Shown here one piece after another: positions 21,108 to 32,508 of a stretch of 64,000 nucleotides of DNA. The position numbers and the translations under genes were made by a program. The DNA is taken from the NCBI RefSeq assembly GCF_011386835.1, contig NC_088796.1, positions 68,275,468-68,339,467 of the forward strand. The letters run 5' to 3'. The DNA comes from Chrysemys picta bellii (taxonomy: Eukaryota > Chordata > Testudines > Emydidae). Position 1 is the first letter of the stretch. The number at the start of each line of letters is the position of its first letter. The notes beneath the pieces are model-generated. The model ran no database searches. It worked only from the letters and a program-made list of their open reading frames with translations, and was not told where the DNA came from.

Positions 21108-22670
21108 AGTGGTGAATCAGGCCTTGTATGTCAATTGGCATAATGGTACCATTCACAAAGATAGAAATAAAATACATAAAGACAAAGTGAAAATTATTTT
21201 AGGAAACATGGAAAGAATATTTTCGCTGTGAACAGGACTTTGCTGGGAACTTTCTGGCCCTGCTAAAAGTACAAAAATGAACTTGGAATGAGACTATATT
21301 TGTATTTCTTAGAACAACAAACTCTCTCTAAGATAGTTTGCAGCAAAAGGATGAACTTCAACCCCTTTGAATTCTGTTATAAATAGTCCACATGCCTGTC
21401 TTGTGTTCTAAACTTTAATTAAAAAAAAAAATTAGCAAATGTCATGAAAATTAAGTATTCCATGCAGTGTGAACTTGTTGCTAAAACTCTTCTTTCTGGA
21501 AGAAACATCAGATCATATTATATGAAAGATTACCAGTATGCAATTCTGGTTTTAGCAAAGAATGATGATGGAGTGTTCCTGGCTTCTAAAAATAGAAATC
21601 TATGCTCTTTTTTTTTAAAGATACAAAGAACAGAGGTTTCAATTGTTTTAGTTCACTGCTGATATAACTAAGAACACTTATGACCTTAGGTGACATAACA
21701 AGAAGCTCTGTTTAAAACCACCAGGAGTTAATCAACTGATGTATAAAGGTTTTCATGCTTTGAGTAATATTTTCAGGAGGTAGGTGAAGCCAAAATACAC
21801 ATGCAATTACATCTCTTCATTTGCACCTGCAGTTACCTTAATTGCACATGCAAATAAATACACCCATTTATGCTCAATATCTTGATAACAGAGCATACGA
21901 GTATAAACATAAAATTGTATTTTCACTCTAGGGTCAGGCTTCCTCTTTTTAAAAAGGTGGTGCTTAAAGTAAATTGATAATATTTATAGACAAACCTTGA
22001 AACAAAGTAATCAAATGTTTCTCAACCATAAGTAATTTCTTTCAGATGAGAAATATTAATATTTGCAGCCATTTTTTTTAAAGCAACTTCATGAATATTT
22101 TGTCATGAAATGTGAGGATTGTAGAAAACTAAATGGGGTGTTATGTAATTCTTCTAAATGATTCATTGATACATAAGGACAAAATGTTGTCAAATTATCA
22201 AAATTCTTTCCTCGCTTACAATTTTGCTGATCTTCAAGACTTCGAAATTAGCAGATACAACTTTTGAATTTTGGTCCAAACTTTATAGCAGCAGAGGGTT
22301 TTCTCCACTCTAAAGAAATTGGCCATAATTATGTTGATCACCAGATGCCTTAGACCTCTGAAGCCTCAAAGGTCCTTGTAATTGCACACATCTAACCTAG
22401 CCGACAGACATCAATTTCTGAATATCCCACCTCCCAGGAGAGGGCCATGGCAGATACTGAAGTCTCTAACAGTACATCTGCTCACTGTCCGGAAAGCTGT
22501 ACTTCAGCTCCATACTCTGGGATTTCATGCATGGTATCATCAGTGGCGAGGGAGCCTACAAGACAGGTGAAGATGAAGCTCGTATGCTGAAAGGGTTGTC
22601 ACATCGATGTCATGATGGAGAACAGTGTTGAGTGCCTGGAGGTGGACAACAGTCATAGGATGAGAGGGAG
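21108..22670. other. AT-rich intergenic DNA, nothing recognised
   Basis: No gene was seen. The segment 22360-22670 is less AT-rich and may be the flank of the repeat at 22680, but no homology was recognised. Confidence 0.5.
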
Positions 22671-22679
22671 TGTAATCGG

Positions 22680-23945
22680 TCCTAGCCGGGGCTCGACCCT
22701 TCCGGGCAGGAGGGGAGCCACACCGACTCACTACTGGGGGAACAAGCAGTCAGTTAGTCCCGAAGCTCCGGCTCTCTGGTGCAGGGCGGAGCAAAGCCGG
22801 CAGTTAGCTCAGGGCTCAGGCCCTCGGTTGCAGGGGACTGAGCGAGTAAATAGTTCAGAGCCCAGGCCCTGGATCAGGGCGGGGCAAACGCAGTTAAGCT
22901 CAGGCCCTTGTTTGCAGGGGCTGAGCGAGCAAATAGTTCAGAGCCCAGGCCCTGGATCAGGGCGGGGCAAACGCAGTTAAGCTCAGGCCCTTGTTTGCAG
23001 GGGCTGAGCGAGCAACTAGTTCAGAGCCCAGGCCCTGGATCAGGGCGGGGCAAACGCAGTTAAGCTCAGGCCCTTGTTTGCAGGGGCTGAGCGAGCAACT
23101 GGTTCAGAGCCCAGGCCCTGGATCAGGGCGGGGCAAACGCAGTTTAGCTCAGGCCCTTGTTTGCAGGGGCTGAGCGAGCAAGCAGTTCAGGAGCCCAGGA
23201 TATGCCTAGGCTGCTGTAGCCGAGCGTTGGGTGAGGGGGAAGCCTGCCACCCGTGAGCGGAGGGTGGCAGGGGGGAACGCAGGCCCACCCACTCCACTGC
23301 GTTCCAGCCCAGGGCCCTAGCAGCGGTTGCTGCCACTGCTGGTCAGTGGGGTATCCAGACCGCAACACACGGACATTGGCTCACACTCGGTTGCAGCCGG
23401 ACCGGGGTCGGCTACCCCCGGGCTACTTCCATGATCCCCCTCAGAGCCTACCTTGTTCGTTGCGCCGGGCTTGGGCCAGTCCATCTGCATGGGCTCCTCT
23501 CGGCCAGGGCTCGGTGGCAGGTCCGGTAGCTCTGCCGGGAAGTCAGGCCAACGGTCCTTGGGCGGCTCCTCCGGGTAGCAGCAGGGGCGGAGGGGTTCGG
23601 ATGCAGTCTCGCCCTCAGGGTTGGTGGGATGGGGTTCCCAGGGATTCTCCCAGTGACGGGCGCGGACGGGCTCCGGCGGCTCCTCCTCGTAGCGTGCCCG
23701 GGGTAGCTCAGGCCAGTTAGGGCCCAGGCCTCGGAGGTCTCCTGGTCGGGAGCTCCCGGCCGCATGTCTGCTCCCTGCGGTGGCTGGCCACCGACTGAGC
23801 TCTGGCGGCCGGCCTTTATACTTCCTGTCCCGCCCCTTGACTTCCGGGGGGCGGGGACAGGCGGCAGTGGCTCCACCCACTCTGGTGCCTGCACGTGGGC
23901 TCCCTCTTCTGGGCAGGAGGGGAGCCACACCGACTCACTACAGGG
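22680..23945 (-). repeat. GC-rich repeat unit with 83-bp tandem array and terminal direct repeats
   Basis: A direct repeat of about 30 bp (GGGCAGGAGGGGAGCC followed by ACACCGACTCACTA) occurs at 22705-22734 and 23911-23941, bracketing the segment. Inside, 22850-23205 is a tandem array of about four near-identical 83-bp units (open frames recur every 83 bp, e.g. from 22991 and 23074). 23265-23440 matches the family at 3640 and 18100. On the minus strand there is a TATA-like AGTATAAAGG (about 23816-23825), then an open frame from 23928 to 23317 of 203 codons, ending past a GTAGG that could be a splice donor. This resembles the promoter plus start of a retroelement reading frame, but the protein was not recognised. 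Confidence 0.6.
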
Positions 23946-23949
23946 AGCT

Positions 23950-24905
23950 ATATAAGACCCTCCAAATTTATATCATTTATAGCCTGTTTGGACTTCAGCT
24001 CTCTGTTGTTAATGAGTGTATAGTCAAGGACAAACAGGAGTGGCACTAATCAGCACCTATTGGATTGGATTGCAGGCCCATATTTTTCAGCTAAGTACAA
24101 AGCCATTTTGAAGGGCAGATGACATTTCTGCTTTTCACACTAATTATTGAACTTTGGGTGTTTAGTTATGGATGCAGACTTTTTGTAATTAATACTTTAA
24201 TTTAGGGGATTAATTAGCATTCAGTTTATTAACGGAAAGACACATTATATACACAATAGTTAAAAGATTCATACGATTTGGCTCAAGATGTTAGTAATCA
24301 GATATGGAGCTTTTCACCTTAATCTACCAGTCCAAATTCAGTTTCAATTGGTAGTGGCTGCATTTCTGAAACAGCAGATGACTGTTTAGTACCTTACATG
24401 AAATGAGTTCATGGTCTCAGCTACTGTACTTCCAAATGTCTGTCACAAATCTCTCCCACCAGTTGGTGCCCTTGTTGCCTCAGGACTGAATGGGCCTGTC
24501 AGAGCAAGATTGAGACAGAGTGGCTGCAGCACTTAGGGGGAATGTTGCCATGCTGCTACCTGTGCTATCCCATCTTGGATGTCAGGCTTCAGGGTGCTGG
24601 GCTCTTAATCCAGCATTTTTCACAAGTGCAAAATTGATTCAAAGTTAAATTATAAACTAAAAGGAATACATTCATGTAAAACTAAAACAGATATCAGTCT
24701 TGCAGAAGCCATTTTATATTCATATAAAGAATTGTAATAAGGTCGTTATAAATGGTATGTAAATATACCCCAACACTACCTCTTTTGTCAATTGTTTTAT
24801 TGTGATTACCAGATTTTCCTGGTTTCAGTAAAGAGCAGATATACTCTATCACACATGCTCCTGCTGTAAGATACTTACTTTGCAAAACTGTAAGCTCTTC
24901 AACTT
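23950..24905. other. AT-rich intergenic DNA, nothing recognised
   Basis: No gene or clear repeat was identified. Confidence 0.55.
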
Positions 24906-24915
24906 GCATGTCACT

Positions 24916-25107
24916 TATCAGAGGGGTAGCCATGTTAGTCTGGATCTGTAAAAAGCAACGGAGAGTCCTGTGGCACCTTTAAGGCTAACAGATGTATTGG
25001 AGCATAAGCTTTCGTATGCATCCGACGAAGTGGGCATTCACCCACGAAAGCTTATGCTCCAATACATCTGTTAGTCTTAAAGATGCCACAGGACTCTGTT
25101 GCTTTTT
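24916..25107. mobile_element. Penelope-type short repeat, inverted dimer, hammerhead motif
   Basis: The left arm (24916-25009, starting TATCAGAGGGGTAGCC) and right arm (25021-25107, opposite orientation) are flanked by a 10-bp duplication with one mismatch, GCATGTCACT (24906-24915) and GCATTTCACT (25108-25117). The right arm on + reads CCGACGA (25022-25028), then AGTGGG-CATTCA-CCCAC (stem II), GAAA (25046-25049) and GC-TTAT-GC-TC. The hammerhead core is complete except for C in place of the conserved U in CUGANGA. The left arm is truncated before stem II. Confidence 0.8.
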
Positions 25108-25117
25108 GCATTTCACT

Positions 25118-26016
25118 GTTACTGCAAGGTTGAGTGAATAAGAGGAGAAAGGTGGCACCATAGTCACTCACTGTAAGAAGGCAGAGTAGGTCCTTCTATC
25201 TCTTCTCCATTTGTGTATGTGTGTAGGGGGTGCACTCTTTGTATCCTTACACTTGCTGTCCCAGATCCTCATGGGGGCTGGGAAATGTATCATCCAGTAA
25301 TGAGTCCTCTCTAAGGATACGATTGTCACTGAAGTCATGGATTCTCTGATTTTTAATCAGATCTCTATGATTTCTTTGGCTTCAGCCTGCCACAGTGGTG
25401 GGGCTGGAGAAGCTGCTAGCTTCTGCCCAGGAGCGTCAGGACTAGAGCAGCAGTCAGCCATGGGAGCAGTGGTCAGGGCCAGGTTGGCTGCTGCGGCTGG
25501 CAGAGCAGCAGCCTGGGGCTGGAACAGTGTCTGGGATGAGTCAGCCCCCGCCACAGGAGCAGCAGCCGGGCTGGAGCAGCAGTCAGTGGTCAGCCCCAGG
25601 TGGGGCTCCCACTGTTAGTCTCTCTTCTTCCTCCCCTCCCCGCTCGTCTATTTTTAGTAAAAGTCAAACAGGTTGCAGGCTTCCGTGAATTGACAAAATC
25701 TTTTAACCTTAGTCATCTCTGAGCCTGATTACCTGAGGGTTCTATGAGCCCTGGTTGATTGACAATCTACAAGTGAAGGTCTAACTAGGTGACCCCCTAA
25801 GGCCAGGAATATAGGCTCCCATTGACAGCAGCCACTCCAGTCTGCTCAACATCACTATTTTGCTGGGAGTAATCCCTGCCACTTGGTGGTTCAGACCAAC
25901 TGTTCCTTGTTCCAATTCTATTCTTCATTTCTGCTCTGACACTTAGATGGAGTCCCTAGCCTGATCTCTAGGCCCAACCACCATTGCTCTAACCATTTGG
26001 TGTGACCATCCCCTTC
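25118..26016. other. Intergenic DNA with a GC-rich CAG-repeat-like patch
   Basis: A GC-rich patch at 25390-25615 consists of imperfect GGAGCAGCAGTCAG-like units. It yields short open frames on both strands but no recognisable protein. The rest is featureless. Confidence 0.5.
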
Positions 26017-26019
26017 TCA

Positions 26020-26314
26020 GGCTAGGTCCACACTACCCGCCTGATTCGGTGGGTAGAGATCGATCTTCTGGGATCGATTTATCGCGTCTCATCTGGACGT
26101 GATAAATCGATCCCAGAAGCGCTCCCCCGTCGACTGCGGAACTCCTGCTCACCGAGAGGAGGAAGCGCTGTCGACGGGGGAGCTTGCCTGCACCGCGTGG
26201 ACCCGCAGTAAGTAAACTTAGTTCGATCTAGGAAACGTCGACTTCAGCTACGCTATTCTCGTAGCTGAAGTTGCGTTTCCTACATTGATCCCCTGCCCCA
26301 GTGTGGACCAAGTC
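26020..26314. mobile_element. Harbinger MITE, 295 bp, with TCA target duplication
   Basis: The MITE starts GGCTAGGTCCACACTACC and ends GTGTGGACCAAGTC, flanked by TCA at 26017-26019 and 26315-26317. It is internally palindromic in two places: GGGATCGATTTATCGCG / ATAAATCGATCCC, and CTTCAGCTACGCTATTCTCG / TAGCTGAAG. A copy of the same family lies at 38082-38381. No coding capacity is present. The 3-bp TSD and the GxCTACACT-like terminus are typical of the PIF/Harbinger superfamily. Confidence 0.9.
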
Positions 26315-26317
26315 TCA

Positions 26318-27815
26318 GTTTGACACCTTCCTATCAGAAATCCAGAAGGAGGAGACTCTTTCAGTCACCAAAAGTAGGGGGGAGAGACTCCGCCCCCTCA
26401 AGTTCATAGAGAGGCAGAGGTGAGAGTCCCCTTCCTCTCCTCATCTACCAGAAGCAGAGGAAGGAAGAGGGAGAAGAAAGACCTTCCTCATCTATCGAGA
26501 GTTAGGAAACTGACCAGGAAACCATTTACCCTTCAGAAGGAGGATTAGAGCAAGAGATAGAGGCCTTGTCTTCTCTGCATGCTAACACCATGCTCAACCT
26601 TTTTCCCTCCCCCCTCACCCCTTTAACATAGTAGGCATTCACACATCCACATGCTTCTATAAGTGCTACACAGCACGGCAGCCACCATGCTCTGAGTTAT
26701 AGGGCAGAGCATGTGGTAGCTTTTTAAATGTGTTGTCTCAAGGTTAATGCAATATAAATGTGCAGCCACAAAAATCAAGATATGATCTTCACATCCCTTC
26801 CTATAAGCCCACTGGGCACCCATTCCTGTATACTACCTTGTCCTCCTCCTGTCCTGTAACCCCTGACCAGAAGTGGTCTATCTTCATATTCCTTTACTGA
26901 GTGTCCATGCTTACACCCTGCTTGCAGTTTCTCCGGCTTCACCCATCTCTGTTGTTTGAAACAGCAGAATGATGGCCTCTAAGAGGCCAATGTATTAGTT
27001 TGCAGCCTCATGGCTATATGACTGACCGCATCAGAGTCTTGGTGCAGCTTTGGAACAAAGTGAGCAAAACCCACAACTTGAACAAGATAAAGAGTATTTG
27101 TGTAGTTTGTGAATCCAGTGGTGTATTCCTCCACAATAGTAATTGTTCAAGGTATGCCATGTAAGGTATCATTTGAAAAAGCATAATTTGCTGATCAGTA
27201 TTGTCCTGATAAAATGTGTAACTTTGTATGTGAAGCTACAAGATTCCCCTGTATGATACTATTAACACATGTTCCAAACCCCACAGCTCCTCCAAAGCAG
27301 AAGTTGGCAAATGGGCCTGTTCTAAACAAAGGGGATGTTCTGTTTTGGAGTTTTTTTGGCTTTCAAATGTAAAAACTCTGAATATTGCTTCATGAGACCA
27401 CACCAGGAGCCCCTTCTCTTCTCTCCATCTCCCCCAACACAGGGAGCTGACAAGTAGCCTGGAGCTGCTTGCCAGTGTCTGCAGGGGGAGGAATGGGCCA
27501 TGTTGGCACCATCTCCCAGAAGACATTGCCAGGAGCTACCCCCATGCCCTTCCACATGGAGCAGAGAAGATAGGAACCAGAAGCAGGCTTTGAGACACTT
27601 TTGGCCAGTCTGATTTTCTGACTGTCTTTGTTTTATTCGCTCAGATTGAGTTTTAGCAATTTTTGTGAGGTGGGCATGGTGAGAGGTGGCCACTATGGGT
27701 TGGTTGTGGCATATACAGTACATAGAATACAGGAAAGGCTGGTTCGGGGAAATATGATCAACATACTATGTACTTTTGAGCTGTTGGTTACCACTTTTTT
27801 TCTTTGTCTTCTTTG
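26318..27815. other. Intergenic DNA, nothing recognised
   Basis: No gene or clear repeat was identified. Confidence 0.5.
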
Positions 27816-27935
27816 TTTGGATTGCAAGCTCTTTAGAGCAAGGATTGTTTTTTACTCTGTACTCTAGCAAAATGATAGAACTTCCATCATTACTGGAACC
27901 TCAACGCACTACTGTAATACAAATAAATAATAATT
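27816..27935 (+). repeat. Old L2/CR1-type LINE tail
   Basis: The word order GATTGCAAGCTCTTTAGAGC, then a T-rich part, ...CACTACTGTAATACAAATAA and a (TAA)-like end matches a common amniote repeat tail (GATTGTAAGCTCTTTGGGGC...GCGCTACCGTAATACAAATAA). A related but shorter tail lies at 53330-53415. The family name is uncertain. Confidence 0.55.
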
Positions 27936-27959
27936 GTACATATGAATTTGCATTGTAAG

Positions 27960-30676
27960 AAAGCAATTCTGCTCTATGCCTGGTACAAGTAAAACAAATT
28001 TTCACAAGCTTCTCCTCTATATGTTGTTTTACAGTTAAAGGCAGTAAATGAGAAGAGGGAGTTCCTTACAAAGTGAAACTGATCTGTAATATCCTCTCCA
28101 GAAAGTATATTTCAATTACACAGAAAGAGAGATCAAAAGAAATATCACACAGAATATAATCTGAAAATCTACTATAATATATCCTTACAATGCTAAGACA
28201 TTATATTTCCATAGGCAGTAAGCAACAGCAGGCATAAACAAATGCAAATTGTGTTCCATATTGTCAAAATTATTCCAAGAACAGCAAATTCTTAGACATA
28301 TGTGATTTAATTAGTTTGTGTACCATACGTTAAAACATCTGACACATTCTCAGGAATGTTTGCATTTTGAAGTTACAAAGAATTATTTTTTCTATAAAAC
28401 AGGAATACCAATCTAAAACACCAACAGAAATGAAGATCCAAATATAGGTGAAGTTATTTTCTACCAAGGTGAACAATGTGTAATGACTATTCACACAGTA
28501 AATCTAAAGATTGTTAAATAGATAGGCCAGGTAAAAGGACAGTGCTCCAAGGAAAATATTCTGAAGCATGACAGGGCAGAATTTTTGGTTCCAACATGTG
28601 ACTCAGGACCATCATGCACACAGAATCTGCTACTGTATGCTGAGAGAGGGAATTGTGGATATGGTTTACTAGTCCCTTCTAGCATGTGGTCTTAACCTTG
28701 TGGATTCAGTGTGTGACCCCACTAGTAATGCTCTCCAGATATTCATGCTTTTGCTCCAAGTGAAAGGGCATCATGAAAGTCTACTCCACAGTCCTGGAAG
28801 AGGTGCAGGGCTCCGGAGTCACTCTGTGTGGCAGTGATGTACATTTCCACTCCATTTAAGCCTTACATGAGCGTGGATGCCTATTTAGCATTAGGTCCAT
28901 TGGTTGTATTGCAGGGGTAAGAACTATGGTGTATGTTATAATAGAAAAATTCCCAAGAAAAGGTAAGCTAGGATCAGTTTAAAATATTTCTCTCTCAGCT
29001 ATTTGACCCCCTAATGATAAAACTGATTGAAGTGGTGCTATTAACTTCACAGTTCTGTTTGTAGCTTGTGCTTTTAACATGACAATTATCATGTTTAATG
29101 CTCTGAGGTTTTTTTTGTTTTCTTTTGTATTAATTAAATATTAGTTTAAAAAAACTAAACTGATATTTTATCTGATTGATCAAAATACATTTTAGATAAT
29201 GTTCTTTACTTTGATGTCCAAATAGGCAACTTTATCCACCCCCATTCATTGTTGTTTTTCCCCAACTTAAATAATGGTTGTGTAAAAATTTGCAGTTCCC
29301 AGAATTGTTTCTCAGCTGTAAGACAACTCTTTGCATTGTTCCTTTATCAACATATTAGAAAGAAATGCTCCTCTGTGTCAACTGATTTTCTTTATTCCAC
29401 TGTGTACACAAGAAGGCTATTGCCAATTCATACACATTCTACCTGGAACTATGTGTCCACCACTCTGTTATGTGTCCCACACACCTTCAGCTTAATCAAC
29501 AGTAAAGATGGTGTTCTCTACATTTCATTAAGTATGCTGTGCTTGTTAGGGATGGGACTTTGTGTTTAGGGCTTTTAGGGGTGCAGGAAGTTGGTTGCTG
29601 GTGTTTTAGAGGCATTTCTCCAATTGCACAGCTCTGATCACTGTTCCTTCCTCAATGCTCATGCAAAAACTCAAGAGCTGCTTCATCCTTTGCTCTCATG
29701 TCATATCATTTCTGTCTTCTCTACCTCCTCTTCAACTGGCTTTTTGTCTCTTTTGTGCTCTCTCCCCCATAACAAGCACTGGTAAGTATCAGCTTCTATT
29801 CTGAAGCTAGAGGTTACTTTTCTGCTGTTCATATATTTTTCTTTTTTAACTAAAGCAGAAATGCTTGTTACAAAACATCTGCAAAATGAAATTCCATGTT
29901 GTCAGTACATAATTTAAAAAAGGAAATACCTGGTACAATTCAATAAAGAAACAGAAGAAATGAACTGGAGCCATTTTGTAAAAACATATCAGTATGTACT
30001 GTAAGTTTTGATCCATCATTAGATGAGCTGGTTAAGCCATTTCCAAATATTCTTTCTCCCTTTTGGAATTTTGTGCTGGGTGATCTTTGAAACTTCAATA
30101 AGCTTTCATGTGGGTTAATACACATTCATCAAGACTTTCAGACATATGGCTTGTCATGGATTACTTTCAGATCTCAACACAGCTTTGAAGCCAAACATGC
30201 TGCTTTTTTTCATGTCCTGCTCATTAAATTACCATTTGCTGTGAAGTTATTTGACCCCAAGAATTCAGATGTACTGAGTAAATCCAGGGAGGATTAAGGC
30301 AGGAGCTTTATGTTCTAGACTTAATGGTGAAAGAGGGACCCAGTACAGATAGTGGGCAACAGCTGGCATACTGTACAGCTGATAGAAACAGGCCACCCAC
30401 TAGGAAAAGAAGATGAATTCTATGTTCATGGTACCATCCATTGTTCGGTTATGACATGTTATGTGATTCATGGAAAAGCTAGGAAGAGGGGTAAAGCCAC
30501 AGCTGGAAGTCATGGATCTGACTGATTTGCAGTTTGAGTAGGTTTACCTGCACTACTTTTAATCTAGCTACCACGCTAAAAATAGCAGTGAAGATGTAGT
30601 GGCATGGGCCATAGTGCAGGCTAGCTCTATGTGTACCCAGAGGAACTGGGCAGGCTTCTACTGATGCCTGTGCCAC
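27960..30676. other. AT-rich intergenic DNA, nothing recognised
   Basis: A 2.7-kb stretch without recognisable genes or repeats. The longest frame, 106 codons at 29249, is not recognisable. Confidence 0.5.
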
Positions 30677-30687
30677 CACATCTGCAC

Positions 30688-30786
30688 ATATGCATCCGAA
30701 GAAGTGGGCTGTAGTCCACGAAAGCTTATGCTCTAATAAATGTGTTAGTCTCTAAGGTGCCACAAGTACTCCTGTTCTTCTTTTTG
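30688..30786 (+). mobile_element. Penelope-type short repeat with hammerhead motif
   Basis: A single-arm copy of 99 bp with a perfect 11-bp duplication, CACATCTGCAC (30677-30687 and 30787-30797). On + it reads CCGAAGA (30696-30702), AGTGGG-CTGTA-GTCCAC, GAAA (30720-30723), GC-TTAT-GC-TC, then TAATAAATGTGTTAGTCTC and a CTTCTTTTT end. As in the 24916 copy, the U of CUGANGA is C; the rest of the core is intact. The 5' end of the insertion lies about 8 bp before the core. Confidence 0.8.
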
Positions 30787-30797
30787 CACATCTGCAC

Positions 30798-32390
30798 TGT
30801 TACTTTTAATTGTGCAAGCTCAATTAAAGCTAGCACAGATATGCCTACCTAAGCTGCAAATAACACCTATTGATTGCAGTGTAGACATAACCTTGGTCAG
30901 CATAAATAGTTCACACTGCTATCTGGGGAAGCCAACTTTTTTTTCTTTATTTTTTGGGGGGTGGGGTGTCAGAAAGTGTCCAAAACTTTTTGGTGGAGAT
31001 AGACCTAGTATAATCGTAATTGACGCCTATGAATCATAGAGCAATTTATAACAGCTTGTGGCAATAGACTCACTTAATTTGTCAGGATACTAGAATAGAA
31101 ACAATTAACTGTTAGCCTTAAATGATTCAGTTTAACATGGATGATGATGACAAAGCTTTAGAATTACAAAGTCTGGTTTCTTTCCACAGAAGAAACAATA
31201 CCCCAGGAACTTTCCTTCAAACACTATCATCTTGTTAGATAAAAACTGGATTCCGTAGAGCAGAACTTTAAGAAAATTCTTGCAATCCAGAAGAAATGGG
31301 GGACTAGTTTTATTGTATGAAACATCACTAAAATGTGTGAAATATAAATAATTCTGACAATTAAATTCATGCACTAATTCATTCAAAAAATAAAAAAGAA
31401 CTGATGAAGAAACCCCCGGGCCAATCCAACATCACACAGGATCCCCTGTAAACACTGAAATGGTCTGTCACACAGACCACAGCATCATGTAAATTATATT
31501 TACTAAACTCTGCTACCAGTGTATGGGCCTTGGGAATCTACCATTTATTAGTAAAAAGATATTTTTCTCCAAGCTCCTTGTTGACAAGTGGATGCCAACA
31601 CTGATGCTAAAGTTCTACAATAAAATTTATGAACCCTGCAAATGGATTTTGAGAAAACTTCCAAATTTTATTTTGATACCTACAAGAGGTTATTGGGGAT
31701 GATACTAAACCTACATTTATTTTTTCAATATTTTATTATTTGGGTATTGTTTTAAAAAAAAAACACCTTTAATTTTGCACAAGTTTTAAGACACCATGAA
31801 TATTTATACTTTTCCTATTGTTTTGTTTTCAAGTGAAGTCTGAGAGGCTTTGTAATTCCCTACTGCTCCCATCTTGTTTCCAGTGTTTGAAGAGCGACAG
31901 TAACCCACTGCAGTTTAATGTGAAAGTAATCATGCTTTACAAATAAAAAAATTAAGGACAATAAAGAGTGAAACACAAAGTCATTATGAAAATTTAAATA
32001 ATCTGTGTGTAAGGGATCAGAAATTCATTAAGATCACTTAAAAATTCACTGAAAAACACTTACTGGTCCTTTGCTAAACCTAATTTAATAAATTGTATTT
32101 TTCACACTTAGTGAGCCAAATTCACAGGTAATGTATAAAGGTTTGTAGGAGAGAAACAAATTACACATTGGTAACTAGGTAAGAATCTAGAGGAGACTTA
32201 ACTGATACAGCTGCAGGGTGAGCACGCTGGAAGAAGGTGCAAGATACACAGAGTTAGACTTTTAGATTTTCTTGTCCTTGAATGTGGCGCTCTGATTTTT
32301 CAATCACTCAGAAAATCTCTGGTTGTCTTTGTGGGCAAACTGGGAACACCCAGGGGGCAATGTTCAAAAATTACAAATGGTAGTTAAAAC
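30798..32390. other. AT-rich intergenic DNA, nothing recognised
   Basis: No gene or clear repeat was identified. The longest frame (84 codons, minus, 31132-31386) is not recognisable. Confidence 0.5.
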
Positions 32391-32392
32391 AA

Positions 32393-32508
32393 CGAGGAGT
32401 CCTTGTGGCACCTTAGAGACTAACAAATTTATTTGGGCATAAGCTTTCGTGGGCTAAAACCCACTTCATCAGATGCATGGAGTGGAAAATACAGTAGGAA
32501 GATGTACT
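32393..32508 (-). mobile_element. Penelope-type short repeat with hammerhead motif (antisense)
   Basis: The minus strand reads CTGATGA (plus 32466-32472), AGTGGG-TTTTAG-CCCAC, GAAA (plus 32445-32448), GC-TTAT-GC-CC, then AAATAAATTTGTTAGTCTC and GGTGCCACAAGGACTCC. It has the best CUGAUGA and stem II of the six copies. The base before the cleavage site is C instead of U (GCCC, not GCUC), which would be expected to stop cleavage. Ends are approximate and no clean TSD was found. Confidence 0.75.

Noticed and set aside
23317..23930. 203-codon minus-strand frame as a host gene
   Set aside because: It sits inside a dispersed repeat whose relatives occur twice more in the window. It is kept only as a feature of that repeat.
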